DNA of 33,962 nt from the NCBI GenBank assembly GCA_002293125.1, contig DBCR01000077.1:1-33962 (forward strand), read 5' to 3'. Below, one piece after another: positions 17,159 to 24,849 of the stretch. Every line of letters starts with the position of its first letter. The stretch's first letter is position 1. A model generated the notes under the pieces. That model had not been told where the DNA came from and ran no database searches. It saw nothing but the letters and a program-made list of their open reading frames with translations. Made by a program: the position numbers and the translations under genes. Source of the DNA: Opitutia bacterium UBA953 (GTDB lineage: Bacteria > Verrucomicrobiota > Verrucomicrobiia > Opitutales > UBA953).

Positions 17159-18205
17159 GTGAGGCTCATCGCGCTCCTCCTCTCCGTCGTCGCCTTCGCC
17201 GCCGAACCCAAGGTCGTGGCGAAACGTCCGTCCGCCGCCGAGACCCGCGCGGCCGCGCTGAAGCTCGCCATCGACATCCCGAGCTCGAAGGACGGCACGC
17301 TGCAGAAAGTCATCTATTGGCGACCGGAGTCCGCGGCGCATGACGCCAGCGGTCCCGCGGTGCCGCTCATCGTCTTCCTGCACTCATGGAGCGGTGGCTT
17401 CGAACAAGGCCCGCCGTGGATCGCCCAGGCCAAGAAACTAGGCTGGGTGCTCGTCGCCCCCGACTTCCGCGGCCCCAATAGCCGCCCCGAGGCCTGCGCC
17501 TCCGACCTCGCCTCGCAGGATATCCTCGACGCCGTGGCTTACGCCCGCCGCGACGCACGTATCGCCCCCGACCGCATCTACCTCATCGGTGGTTCCGGCG
17601 GCGGCCACATGTCGCTCGTCATGGCGGCACGCACGCCCGACCTCTGGGCCGGCGTGAGCGCCTGGGTGCCGATCTCCGACCTCGCCGCGTGGCACGCCGA
17701 AAGCAAGGCCCGCAAGAACAACTACGCCAAGATGCTCGAGCAGTCCTGCGGCGGTCCGCCCGGCCCCGCCACCGAAGCCGAGTATCGTCATCGCTCCCCG
17801 CTCTTCCACCTGGGCGCCGCCAAGGGCGTGCCGCTCGACATCAATACCGGCATCCATGATGGCCACACCGGCTCGGTACCCGTGAGCCACTCGCTCCTCG
17901 CCTTCAACGTGCTCGCCGCCCCTGACAAGCAGGTCGCAGCTGTCGACATCGGCTTCATGGTCCGCGAACGGAAGATCCCCGCGAGCCTCGCCACCGAGAC
18001 GCAGATCGACCCCGAGCGACAGAAGGCCGTGCTCTTCCGTCGCTCCTCCGGCAACGCCCGCGTGACGGTCTTCGAAGGCGGCCATGATTCCGAATCTTCG
18101 GCCGGCGTGCTCTGGCTTTCGCGCCAACGCAAAGGCCAGCCCGCGGACTTCAGCCTCGGCGCGGACCCCGGCCAAGCCGGTGCCGCGACGGAAGTCTCCA
18201 AATAA
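17159..18205 (+). CDS. Exported prolyl-oligopeptidase-type alpha/beta hydrolase, GTG start
   Basis: The protein has 348 aa. A GTG at 17159 is taken as start because it opens a signal peptide (RLIALLLSVVAFAAEP) directly behind the previous gene and no suitable ATG exists. The nucleophile elbow is I-G-G-S146-G-G-G-H, preceded by the PLIVFLHSWSGG oxyanion segment and the VLVAPDFRGPNSRP strand. NTGIHDGHTGSVPVSHS is a plausible acid/His region, although GGHDSESS further on is an alternative for the catalytic His. The fold is that of S9-type peptidases, acetyl-xylan and glucuronoyl-type esterases; in this context an esterase is more likely than a peptidase. The next sulfatase begins 7 bases after its stop. 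Confidence 0.83.
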   Translation: MRLIALLLSVVAFAAEPKVVAKRPSAAETRAAALKLAIDIPSSKDGTLQKVIYWRPESAAHDASGPAVPLIVFLHSWSGGFEQGPPWIAQAKKLGWVLVAPDFRGPNSRPEACASDLASQDILDAVAYARRDARIAPDRIYLIGGSGGGHMSLVMAARTPDLWAGVSAWVPISDLAAWHAESKARKNNYAKMLEQSCGGPPGPATEAEYRHRSPLFHLGAAKGVPLDINTGIHDGHTGSVPVSHSLLAFNVLAAPDKQVAAVDIGFMVRERKIPASLATETQIDPERQKAVLFRRSSGNARVTVFEGGHDSESSAGVLWLSRQRKGQPADFSLGADPGQAGAATEVSK

Positions 18206-18212
18206 CCTTACC

Positions 18213-19565
18213 ATGAACACCCTCCGACTTTTGTTCGCCACCTGCGCCTGCGCCTTGGCTTTCGCCGCCGACCGTAAGCCCAACATCCTCGTCATCGTCA
18301 GCGACGACCATGGCTACGCCGACGTCGGCTTCAACGGCGGCAAAGCCGTGCCGACGCCCCATCTGGACGCGCTCGCCGCTTCCGGCGTGCGCTGCACCAG
18401 CGGCTACGTCTCCCACCCCTTCTGTTCGCCCACCCGCGCGGGCCTGCTCACGGGCCGCTACCAGCAGCGCTTCGGGCACGAGAACAATCCCGCCTATAAT
18501 CCGGCCGACGCCGTGGCGGGCCTGCCGCTCACCGAGAAGCTTCTGCCGCAGTTCCTGCAGGAAGCCGGCTACCGGACGGGCTGGATCGGCAAGTGGCACC
18601 TCGGCGCGACGCCGGCGCACACGCCCTGGGCCCGCGGCTTCGAACAGACCTATGGCTTCATCGGCGGCGGCCATTCCTTCTCCGGCTGGGCGATCGACGT
18701 GAAGAAAGAATACAACGTCCCGCTGACCCGCGACGGCAAGGCCACCACGGAAGTCCCCGCTCACCTGACCACGGCCTTCGGCCAGGAGGCCGCCGCCTTC
18801 GTCACCCGCCAGGCCGGCGCACCCTGGATGCTTTACCTGGCGTTCAACGCCCCGCACACCCCGCACATGCCCACGGCTGAGCGGGAGAAGCAGTTCGCCG
18901 ACGTGAAAGACCCGACCCGCCGCAAGTGCCTCGCGCAGATCAGCCTGCTGGACGACGCCATCGGCGAGGTCACCCGCGCGCTCGCCGCCAGCGGACAGAC
19001 CCAGGACACACTGATCTTCTTCTTCAGCGACAACGGCGGCACGCCGCCCTCGCTCGGCGCCGACAACACGCCGCTGCGCGCCAACAAAGGTACGGTCTAC
19101 GAAGGCGGAGTCCGCGTCCCGTTCGTCATCAGCTGGCCGGCCCGGCTCAAGGCTGGCTCGACCTATGACCACCCGGTCTCCTCCCTCGACGTCACGGCCA
19201 CGGCGTTGTCGCTGGCCGGCCTCACCTTCCCCTCCGAGCGCAGACTCGACGGCGTCAACCTCATCCCCTTCCTGCGGGGCGAGACCCAGACCGCGCCGCA
19301 CGCGAACCTCTTCTGGCGCACCGGCGGCGGACAAAGCTACGCCGTCCGCTCCGGCGAATGGAAACTGGTCCGCAACGGCAAGCAACCCGACGAACTCTAC
19401 GACCTGTCGACGGACATCGGCGAAACGAAGAATCTGGCGTCCGCTCGACACGAAGTCGTCGCCAAACTCTCCGCCGACCTGTCGGCCTGGGACAAGGAAC
19501 TGGTCTCCCCTCTCTTCCAGAGCCCCAAGGGCGGCAAGCCCCCGGCCAAGAAGGCGAAGAAATAG
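18213..19565 (+). CDS. Exported type I sulfatase (sulfatase 3)
   Basis: The protein has 450 aa. The ATG at 18213 gives a signal peptide (LLFATCACALAFAAD) followed by RKPNILVIVSDDHGYADVG with the Asp-Asp metal ligands. The formylglycine motif is C71-S-P-T-R75, then AGLLTGRYQQRFGHE. KWHLGA and FFSDNGGTPP complete the active site. It ends with a lysine-rich tail (GGKPPAKKAKK). The gene starts 7 bases after the second hydrolase, so 16157-19565 reads as a three-gene operon of esterase, hydrolase and sulfatase, a sensible set for a substrate carrying both acyl and sulfate groups. Confidence 0.94.
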   Translation: MNTLRLLFATCACALAFAADRKPNILVIVSDDHGYADVGFNGGKAVPTPHLDALAASGVRCTSGYVSHPFCSPTRAGLLTGRYQQRFGHENNPAYNPADAVAGLPLTEKLLPQFLQEAGYRTGWIGKWHLGATPAHTPWARGFEQTYGFIGGGHSFSGWAIDVKKEYNVPLTRDGKATTEVPAHLTTAFGQEAAAFVTRQAGAPWMLYLAFNAPHTPHMPTAEREKQFADVKDPTRRKCLAQISLLDDAIGEVTRALAASGQTQDTLIFFFSDNGGTPPSLGADNTPLRANKGTVYEGGVRVPFVISWPARLKAGSTYDHPVSSLDVTATALSLAGLTFPSERRLDGVNLIPFLRGETQTAPHANLFWRTGGGQSYAVRSGEWKLVRNGKQPDELYDLSTDIGETKNLASARHEVVAKLSADLSAWDKELVSPLFQSPKGGKPPAKKAKK

Positions 19566-19606
19566 GCACTTGGCCCCATTTGGTGGAGTTTCGGCGACTT
19601 TTCCTC

Positions 19607-19683
<77 letters not shown>

Positions 19684-19698
19684 AGAGAGGAAAGAATG

Positions 19699-19728
19699 GG
19701 TTAAGCCCCAGCCCGAAGGGGATGTCAA
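19699..19728 (-). promoter_or_regulatory. Promoter of tRNA-Pro
   Basis: On the minus strand, TTGACA (plus 19723-19728) is followed after 18 bases by TTAACC (plus 19699-19704), 15 bases before the first base of the tRNA. A perfect -35 at the expected distance supports it. The -10 matches the TTAACC before aspS, suggesting a shared, slightly unusual -10 sequence in this organism. Confidence 0.6.
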
Positions 19729-19754
19729 TCCGACAAACCCAGCCCCATGGTTTC

Positions 19755-19783
19755 TCGACATAACGAAGGCCTAACCCTAATAA
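19755..19783 (+). promoter_or_regulatory. Candidate promoter of sulfatase 4 giving a leaderless mRNA
   Basis: TCGACA (19755-19760) is followed after 17 bases by TAATAA (19778-19783), which ends only 6 bases before the ATG at 19790. Normal spacing from -10 to transcription start would place the 5' end at or next to the start codon. Confidence 0.45.
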
Positions 19784-19789
19784 ATCGGC

Positions 19790-21310
19790 ATGAGCCGCAC
19801 CCCCCTGCTTCTGCTATCCCTGTTCTGCGCCAGCCTCTGCGCGGAGTCTCGTCCGAACATCGTCTTCATCCTGGCCGATGACCTCGGCTACGGCGAAGTC
19901 GGCTACAACGGCCAGAAGATCATCCGCACGCCGAACGTGGACCGTCTCGCCCGCGAAGGGATGATCCTCACGCGACACTATTGCGGCAACGCCGTCTGCG
20001 CGCCTTCGCGCACGGTGCTGATGACCGGACGGAATCCAGGCCACGCCACGGCGCGCGACAACGGCGACGTCGGCGACCGCGAGCAGTTCCCCTTGCCGAC
20101 CGGTATCACGACGCTGCCCGCCACGCTCAAGTCAGCCGGCTATGCGACCGCGGCGTTCGGCAAATGGGGCATGGGCGGCTTCGATTCCACCGGCAGCCCG
20201 CTGAAACAAGGCTTCGACCGCTTCCTCGGCGTCACCAGCCAATGGGTCGCGCACAGCCACTACCCCCCTTTCATCCAGGACAACGGCGTGAAGATTCCGC
20301 TCGATAACGGACCCGAAGGCGTACCCGGTCATGGCGTCTTCCCCGCCGACGCCGACCCGCAGGACCCCAAGGCCTACGCACCGTTCATCGGCAAGGATTT
20401 CCTGAGCGAACGCACGATTGTCGGAGCCGAAGCCTTCATCGCCGCCCACAAGGGCAAGCCGTTCTTCCTCTACTACGCCTCGCCCCTGCCGCACGTCGCC
20501 CTGCAGGTGCCCGCGGAAGAACTGAAGCAGTACGAAGGCGTGATCAAGGAAGAGGCGCCCTACGCCCCGCAGAAAGGCGGCTACAGCCCCAACCGTACGC
20601 CCCGCACCACTTACGCCGCGATGATCTCACGCCTCGACAAGGAAGTCGGCCGCATCCTCGCCGCCCTCGAGCAGGCCGGGGTGGCCGACAACACGATCAT
20701 CGTCTTCACCGGGGATAACGGCGCGACGCACGACGCGGGCGGCGCCGACACGAAATACTTCGATTCGGCCGGTGGCCTCCGCGGCGCCAAGGGCTCCCTC
20801 CACGAAGGCGGCCTCCGCGAACCGACCGTCGTCCGCTGGCCCGCCGGCATCAAGGCCGGCACGCGCTCGAACCGTATCTCCGGCTTCGAAGATTGGTTCC
20901 TGACGTTCTCGGAACTGGCCGGCGTGAAATCAGAACGCACGGCCGCCATCGCCAGCGAGAGCCTCGTCCCGGCGTTCAAGGGCACCGATGCCCCGCGCAC
21001 CGCTCCGCTCTACCGCGAGTTCCCTGGCTACGGTTCACAGCAGGCCATCTGGGACGGCAAGTGGAAGGCGATCCGCACCGACATGAACAAGGCGATCAAG
21101 GCCGGCCAGCCGATCGTGACCCAGCTCTACGACCTCGACGCCGACCCCAATGAGACGACCGACCTGGCCGCGAAATTCCCGGACATCGTGAAGGGACTCG
21201 AAGCCAAGATGACCGCCGCCCGCGTGCCTAATCCCGACTTCCCGCTTCCCGGCGTCGACCCGCTGCCCGCTAATGGTGGTAAGGGAAAGAAGAAGGCGGC
21301 GAAGAAGTAA
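19790..21310 (+). CDS. Exported type I sulfatase (sulfatase 4)
   Basis: The protein has 506 aa. The signal peptide (LLLLSLFCASLCAES) runs into RPNIVFILADDLGYGEVG with the paired metal-ligand Asp. The formylglycine motif is the textbook C70-A-P-S-R74, followed by TVLMTGRNPGHATARDN. KWGMGGFDSTG replaces the usual KWH-LG, a known variant, and FTGDNGATHDAGG supplies the second metal site. The C terminus is lysine-rich (GGKGKKKAAKK). It is separated from sulfatase 3 by the antisense tRNA-Pro, so it has its own promoter. It is followed by a double REP-like hairpin that lies between it and the convergent photolyase gene. Confidence 0.94.
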   Translation: MSRTPLLLLSLFCASLCAESRPNIVFILADDLGYGEVGYNGQKIIRTPNVDRLAREGMILTRHYCGNAVCAPSRTVLMTGRNPGHATARDNGDVGDREQFPLPTGITTLPATLKSAGYATAAFGKWGMGGFDSTGSPLKQGFDRFLGVTSQWVAHSHYPPFIQDNGVKIPLDNGPEGVPGHGVFPADADPQDPKAYAPFIGKDFLSERTIVGAEAFIAAHKGKPFFLYYASPLPHVALQVPAEELKQYEGVIKEEAPYAPQKGGYSPNRTPRTTYAAMISRLDKEVGRILAALEQAGVADNTIIVFTGDNGATHDAGGADTKYFDSAGGLRGAKGSLHEGGLREPTVVRWPAGIKAGTRSNRISGFEDWFLTFSELAGVKSERTAAIASESLVPAFKGTDAPRTAPLYREFPGYGSQQAIWDGKWKAIRTDMNKAIKAGQPIVTQLYDLDADPNETTDLAAKFPDIVKGLEAKMTAARVPNPDFPLPGVDPLPANGGKGKKKAAKK

Positions 21311-21325
21311 GGCGCAATCTTCCGA

Positions 21326-21380
21326 GGTAGGGCGGGCTCTCCGAGCCCGCCGGCGGACGGTTCGGAGAACCGTCCCTACC
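21326..21380. repeat. BIME-like pair of REP hairpins flanked by GGTAG / CTACC
   Basis: GGTAG (21326-21330) is followed by a perfect 9-bp hairpin with loop TCC (21331-21351), the spacer GGC, a second perfect 9-bp hairpin with loop GGA (21355-21375), and CTACC (21376-21380). Each hairpin has a GTAG tetranucleotide at its outer foot, the hallmark of REP elements mobilised by RAYT transposases; two in opposite orientation make a BIME-like unit. It sits between two convergent genes, sulfatase 4 and the photolyase, where it may also end transcription from both sides. Confidence 0.75.
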
Positions 21381-21381
21381 C

Positions 21382-22923
21382 TCAGAGCTCCTCAATCCCG
21401 GCCCGCAACTCCTCCGCCTTCTTACGCACCGCGGCTTTCTCCGCCGGCGACATGTTCGCGGCCTGACGCACGGCCATGCCGATGCGCGGGTTGTTGAGGA
21501 AGCGGTCCTGATGCCGCAGCCAGAAATCCCAGTAGAGCGCGTTCAGCGGACAGGCCAGCGGGCCGGTGCGATCCTTGGGGTCATACGGACAGCCGCCGCA
21601 ATAATTGGACATCTTGGAGACGTAACTCGCGGCGCAGCAATACGGCTTGCTCGCCAGGAAGCCACCGTCCGCGTGCTGGCTCATGCCGATGACATTCGGT
21701 AACTCGACCCATTGGAACGCGTCGATGTACACGCCGAGGTACCAGCGCTCGACCTCCGCCGGATCCACGCCGGCGGTCAGGCAAAACGACCCGATGACCA
21801 TCAGGCGCTGGATATGATGCGCGTAGGCGGTATCGAGCGACTGGCCCACGGAGTGGCGCATGCAGTTCATCTTCACCTTGCCCGTCCAGAACCAGGACGG
21901 TAGCGAGAGCGTGTGGCCGAGCCCGTTGGCGTCGGCATACCCGGGCATCTTGGCCCAATAGACCCCGCGGATGTATTCACGCCAGCCGATGATCTGCCGG
22001 ACGAAGCCCTCGGTCGCAGCCAAAGGATAGCGCGCCGGATCATGCTCATGAGCATCCGCCGCAGCCTGCGCGACTTCGAGGGGCGTCAGCAGCTTCACGT
22101 TCAGGGCGAAGGACAACCGGGAGTGGAAGAGGCGATCCGAGGACGTATGCATGGCGTCCTCGTAGTCACCGAAATCCGGCAGCCCACGCTCGATGAAGGC
22201 GTCCAGCTGCTTGAGGGCCTCCTTACGATCGACGGGCCAAGGGAAATCCTTCTCTGACGGCTTACCCATGGTCTTCACCCCGGCGGCCTGGATCTCGGCC
22301 CAGATCGCGGAGTGGTCATGCGAGACATCCCATGTCTTCGGCGGGGGCGGCGTGCCCTTCCACGGCTTGCGGTTCTCCTTGTCGTAATTCCATTCCCCGC
22401 CGGCCGGCGTGCCATCCTCCTCCATCAGCAGACGGGTGCTCACGCGCATACGGCGATAATAGGACTCCATCAGCCAACGTTTGGCATCTTTCTTGAAATG
22501 CGCGGCCACTCCACCACGGCCATCGAGGAAGTGCTCGGAGCTCACGCAGGACGTGACCAGCCCGCAACCGGCGGCGAAGGTGCGCAGGTCTTGATCGAGG
22601 CGCCATTCGTCGGGCTCCTGGTATTCGAAACGCGTGGCCTTGGTCGCCTTGAAGACCTGCTGCAGATTCTCCGCGAAGTTCTGGCGATTATCCTTATCGC
22701 CCAACCGGAAGTAGCGGACTTGGTGGCCTTGCTTGGTCAGCAGCTCCGCCATGCGACGCATCCCGGCGAAGATCGCGATGACCTTTTGGGCGTGATGCAC
22801 GACGTAGTCCGTCTCGGAGCGGACCTCCATGAAGACGTAGGTCACCGACGCGTCCTTCTTACCGAACCAGGAATGCTCCGGGTTCAGCTGGTCGCCGAGG
22901 ATGAGACGGACGGTAGGGGCCAC
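21382..22923 (-). CDS. FeS-cluster (6-4) photolyase / cryptochrome (PhrB/CryB-like)
   Basis: The protein has 513 aa from a GTG at 22923, chosen because APTVRLILGDQLN is the usual beginning of this family; the longer frame would read through a REP hairpin. Four Cys at positions 354 (MNCMRHS), 442 and 445 (NYCGGC) and 458 (LACPLN) have spacings of 88, 3 and 13. To my recollection this is identical to the [4Fe-4S] ligands of Agrobacterium PhrB (350, 438, 441, 454). Conserved FAD-domain segments such as GWREYIRGVYW and ADGGFLASKPYC are present. The enzyme repairs (6-4) photoproducts in DNA using blue light. It is divergent from a DUF2256 gene, a common neighbour of photolyase/cryptochrome genes. 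Confidence 0.92.
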   Translation of the reverse strand: MAPTVRLILGDQLNPEHSWFGKKDASVTYVFMEVRSETDYVVHHAQKVIAIFAGMRRMAELLTKQGHQVRYFRLGDKDNRQNFAENLQQVFKATKATRFEYQEPDEWRLDQDLRTFAAGCGLVTSCVSSEHFLDGRGGVAAHFKKDAKRWLMESYYRRMRVSTRLLMEEDGTPAGGEWNYDKENRKPWKGTPPPPKTWDVSHDHSAIWAEIQAAGVKTMGKPSEKDFPWPVDRKEALKQLDAFIERGLPDFGDYEDAMHTSSDRLFHSRLSFALNVKLLTPLEVAQAAADAHEHDPARYPLAATEGFVRQIIGWREYIRGVYWAKMPGYADANGLGHTLSLPSWFWTGKVKMNCMRHSVGQSLDTAYAHHIQRLMVIGSFCLTAGVDPAEVERWYLGVYIDAFQWVELPNVIGMSQHADGGFLASKPYCCAASYVSKMSNYCGGCPYDPKDRTGPLACPLNALYWDFWLRHQDRFLNNPRIGMAVRQAANMSPAEKAAVRKKAEELRAGIEEL

Positions 22924-22969
22924 GCCCGCAAGGGAAGGCGAAACGCCCCGCTGGCAAGCGAAGCAGACA

Positions 22970-22998
22970 GGTAGGGACAGCACCACGTGCTGTCCTAC
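22970..22998 (+). repeat. Single REP-like hairpin with GTAG head
   Basis: GGTAG (22970-22974) is followed by the perfect 9-bp stem GGACAGCAC / GTGCTGTCC with loop CAC (22975-22995), then TAC. It belongs to the same class as 21326-21380 and 28362-28388: GTAG foot, 9-bp stem starting with GG, and a three-base loop. It lies in the divergent space upstream of the photolyase start at 22923. Confidence 0.7.
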
Positions 22999-23060
22999 TA
23001 TGGAGCGATTATCAGCTCGTCCGATTTGCCGATACGGACGGATCTGGCTCTTTCGACCGC

Positions 23061-23237
23061 ATGCGCGGCGTCAAAAAAGAGAACCTCCCTGCCAAGACCT
23101 GCCCGACCTGCCAGCGCCCCTTCCTCTGGCGCAAGAAGTGGGCCCGTTGCTGGGACGAGGTACGCTTCTGCAGCGACGCCTGCAGCAAGGGGACTCCGCG
23201 CGGTAAGGCACAAAAAAGCCCGGGGTCGCCGGGCTGA
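23061..23237 (+). CDS. DUF2256 zinc-ribbon-like protein
   Basis: This 58-aa protein is easily missed because of its size. The core KENLPAKTCPTCQRPFLWRK and the following KWARCWDEVRFCSDAC match DUF2256 closely: a pair of CxxC/CxxxC sets (Cys14, Cys17, Cys37, Cys41), probably binding zinc. The function of the family is unknown, but it is often encoded next to photolyases and cryptochromes, as here, where the FeS photolyase diverges from it. The last codons run through a hairpin that is the terminator of the opposite-strand helicase gene, so the 3' end of the reading frame is shared with it. Confidence 0.88.
   Translation: MRGVKKENLPAKTCPTCQRPFLWRKKWARCWDEVRFCSDACSKGTPRGKAQKSPGSPG
23212..23235 (-). 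terminator. Intrinsic terminator of the DEAD-box helicase gene
   Basis: On the minus strand, AGCCCGG - CGACC - CCGGGCT forms a 7-bp GC-rich stem (plus 23217-23235) followed by a run of T (plus A tract 23212-23217), about 48 bases after the helicase stop. It lies inside the 3' end of the DUF2256 coding sequence on the other strand. Confidence 0.8.
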
Positions 23238-23282
23238 TTTAAAACCGCGGGCTCACTATCCTTCAGGTCCTCGTGTCCTCGA

Positions 23283-24599
23283 TTACTTAGGTCCGCCGCT
23301 GCGACGGGTGCCCGGACGACCAAAGGGGCGGTAGTTGCCCTGGGAGGCGCGGAAGCCGCCGTGACGGCCACCCTGGGGGCGGCCTTCGCGTTCGCTGTTG
23401 TGCGCGCCGGCGCGGGGATCCTGGTGACGCTGGAAATCTTCCGGGGTGCGGGGCGGAGCCTGCTGGGTGTAGTCGAAGCCCTGCAGCTTGCCGCAATGGA
23501 GGTGCTTGCCGACGATGCGCTCGAGGCGGCGGAGCTCGCCGAGGTCTTCGCGGGTGACGAAGGTGATCGCGGTGCCGGTGGAGAGCGCGCGGCCGGTACG
23601 GCCGATGCGGTGGACGTAGTCTTCGAGCTGGTCAGGGAAGTCGAAGTTGAAGACGTGGGAGATGCCGTCGACGTCGATGCCGCGCGAAGCGATGTCGGTG
23701 GCGACGAGGACGCGGATTTCGCCGTTCTTGAAGGCCTGCAGGGCACGCTGACGCTGGCTCTGCGAGCGGTTGGCGTGGATGGCGGCGCAGCTGATGTCTT
23801 CGCCCTGGAGCTTGCGGCAGATACGGTCGGCGCCGTGCTTGGTGCGTGCGAAGACGAGGACCATCTTCAGGGCTTCGTCCTTGAGGAGGTGGTGCAGCAT
23901 GACCTGCTTGAGGGCACCCGGGCACTCGTAGAGCAGCTGGGTGACCGTCTCGGCCGGGGAGGTGCGACGGCCGACCTCAATCATCTGAGGGTCGCGCTGA
24001 TACTGCTTCGTCAGGGTCTCGATCTCGCGGGAGAGCGTGGCGGAAAACATCAGGGTCTGGCGTTCCTTGGGCAGCGCGCGGACGATGGTGTTGATCGCGG
24101 GGAGGAAGCCCATGTCCAGCATGCGGTCAGCTTCGTCGAGGACGAGGTACTCGACGGCGGAGAAGTCACCATGACCCTGGCCGCCGAGGTCGAGGAGACG
24201 GCCCGGGGTGGCGATGAGGAAGTCGCAGCCACGGCGGAGGGCGGCGATCTGCGGGCGTTCGGAAACGCCTCCGTAGCAGGTGGCGACGGTCGCACCGGCA
24301 TAACGGGAATAAGCGGCGACGTTCTCGGCGATCTGGACGACGAGTTCGCGGGTCGGGGCCAGGATCAGGCAGCGGACGCGGCCCTGGTGGGTGCTGTTCT
24401 TCGTGCGGACCAGGCGGGTGAGCAGAGGGAGGGTGAAAGCGGCGGTCTTGCCGGTGCCCGTCTGGGCCACGCCGATGACGTCCTTGCCCTCGATGATGAC
24501 CGGAATGGAAGCCTTCTGGATCGGCGTCGGTTCGGTGTAGCCTTGGTCGGCCACGGCTTTGAGGATGGAGGCGTCGAGGCCTAAGGATGCAAACGGCAT
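23283..24599 (-). CDS. rhlE: RhlE-type DEAD-box ATP-dependent RNA helicase
   Basis: The protein has 438 aa. The ATG at 24599 gives the family start MPFASLGLD; further upstream codons would enter an intergenic repeat. The Q motif is GYTEPTPIQ (20-28), motif I AQTGTGKT (45-52), motif II DEAD (155-158), motif III SAT (186-188), and motif VI HRIGRTGR (330-337). The last 50 residues are basic and rich in Gly and Arg, a typical RNA-binding tail of RhlE proteins. It unwinds RNA duplexes in ribosome assembly, RNA decay or cold adaptation. It is transcribed alone on the minus strand and ends at a strong intrinsic terminator. The start lacks a Shine-Dalgarno sequence. Confidence 0.95.
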   Translation of the reverse strand: MPFASLGLDASILKAVADQGYTEPTPIQKASIPVIIEGKDVIGVAQTGTGKTAAFTLPLLTRLVRTKNSTHQGRVRCLILAPTRELVVQIAENVAAYSRYAGATVATCYGGVSERPQIAALRRGCDFLIATPGRLLDLGGQGHGDFSAVEYLVLDEADRMLDMGFLPAINTIVRALPKERQTLMFSATLSREIETLTKQYQRDPQMIEVGRRTSPAETVTQLLYECPGALKQVMLHHLLKDEALKMVLVFARTKHGADRICRKLQGEDISCAAIHANRSQSQRQRALQAFKNGEIRVLVATDIASRGIDVDGISHVFNFDFPDQLEDYVHRIGRTGRALSTGTAITFVTREDLGELRRLERIVGKHLHCGKLQGFDYTQQAPPRTPEDFQRHQDPRAGAHNSEREGRPQGGRHGGFRASQGNYRPFGRPGTRRSGGPK

Positions 24600-24660
24600 T
24601 AGCGCAAAGTGAGTAGAGGAATTGGAAAGGGCGAGAAGAATAGGGGGATAACGGGCATAT

Positions 24661-24780
24661 GGTGGCAGCGGTAGGCGGTTAGCGGTTAGGCCACCAAACA
24701 CCTGCCAAAGGGACAGTTATTTCGGCCGTCGGCACGCATGCAGCCCTCATCCAACCGCCAACCGCTAACCGCCACCACCT
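24661..24780. repeat. Intergenic inverted element with arms of tandem NGCGGTT heptamers
   Basis: The left arm holds GGCGGTT-AGCGGTT (24674-24687). The right arm, read on the minus strand, holds GGCGGTT-AGCGGTT-GGCGGTT, with AACCGCTAACCGCC at 24760-24773 perfectly complementary to the left arm over 14 bases. The arms are bordered by GGTGG and CCACC. The central ~70 bases show no gene. The element fills most of the 250-base divergent gap between rhlE and the transporter gene. A similar heptamer run occurs at 28291. Confidence 0.65.
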
Positions 24781-24849
24781 TCGCTGGGACTGCTTCCCAG
24801 CATTGCACTCTACCCTGTCCTGCATAGTAAACCCTCACCCACCAACAGC

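Noticed and set aside
23361..24584. 407-aa plus-strand frame opposite rhlE
   Set aside because: The minus strand encodes an intact DEAD-box helicase with all motifs; the plus frame has the low-complexity Val/Asp/Gly composition of an antisense shadow.
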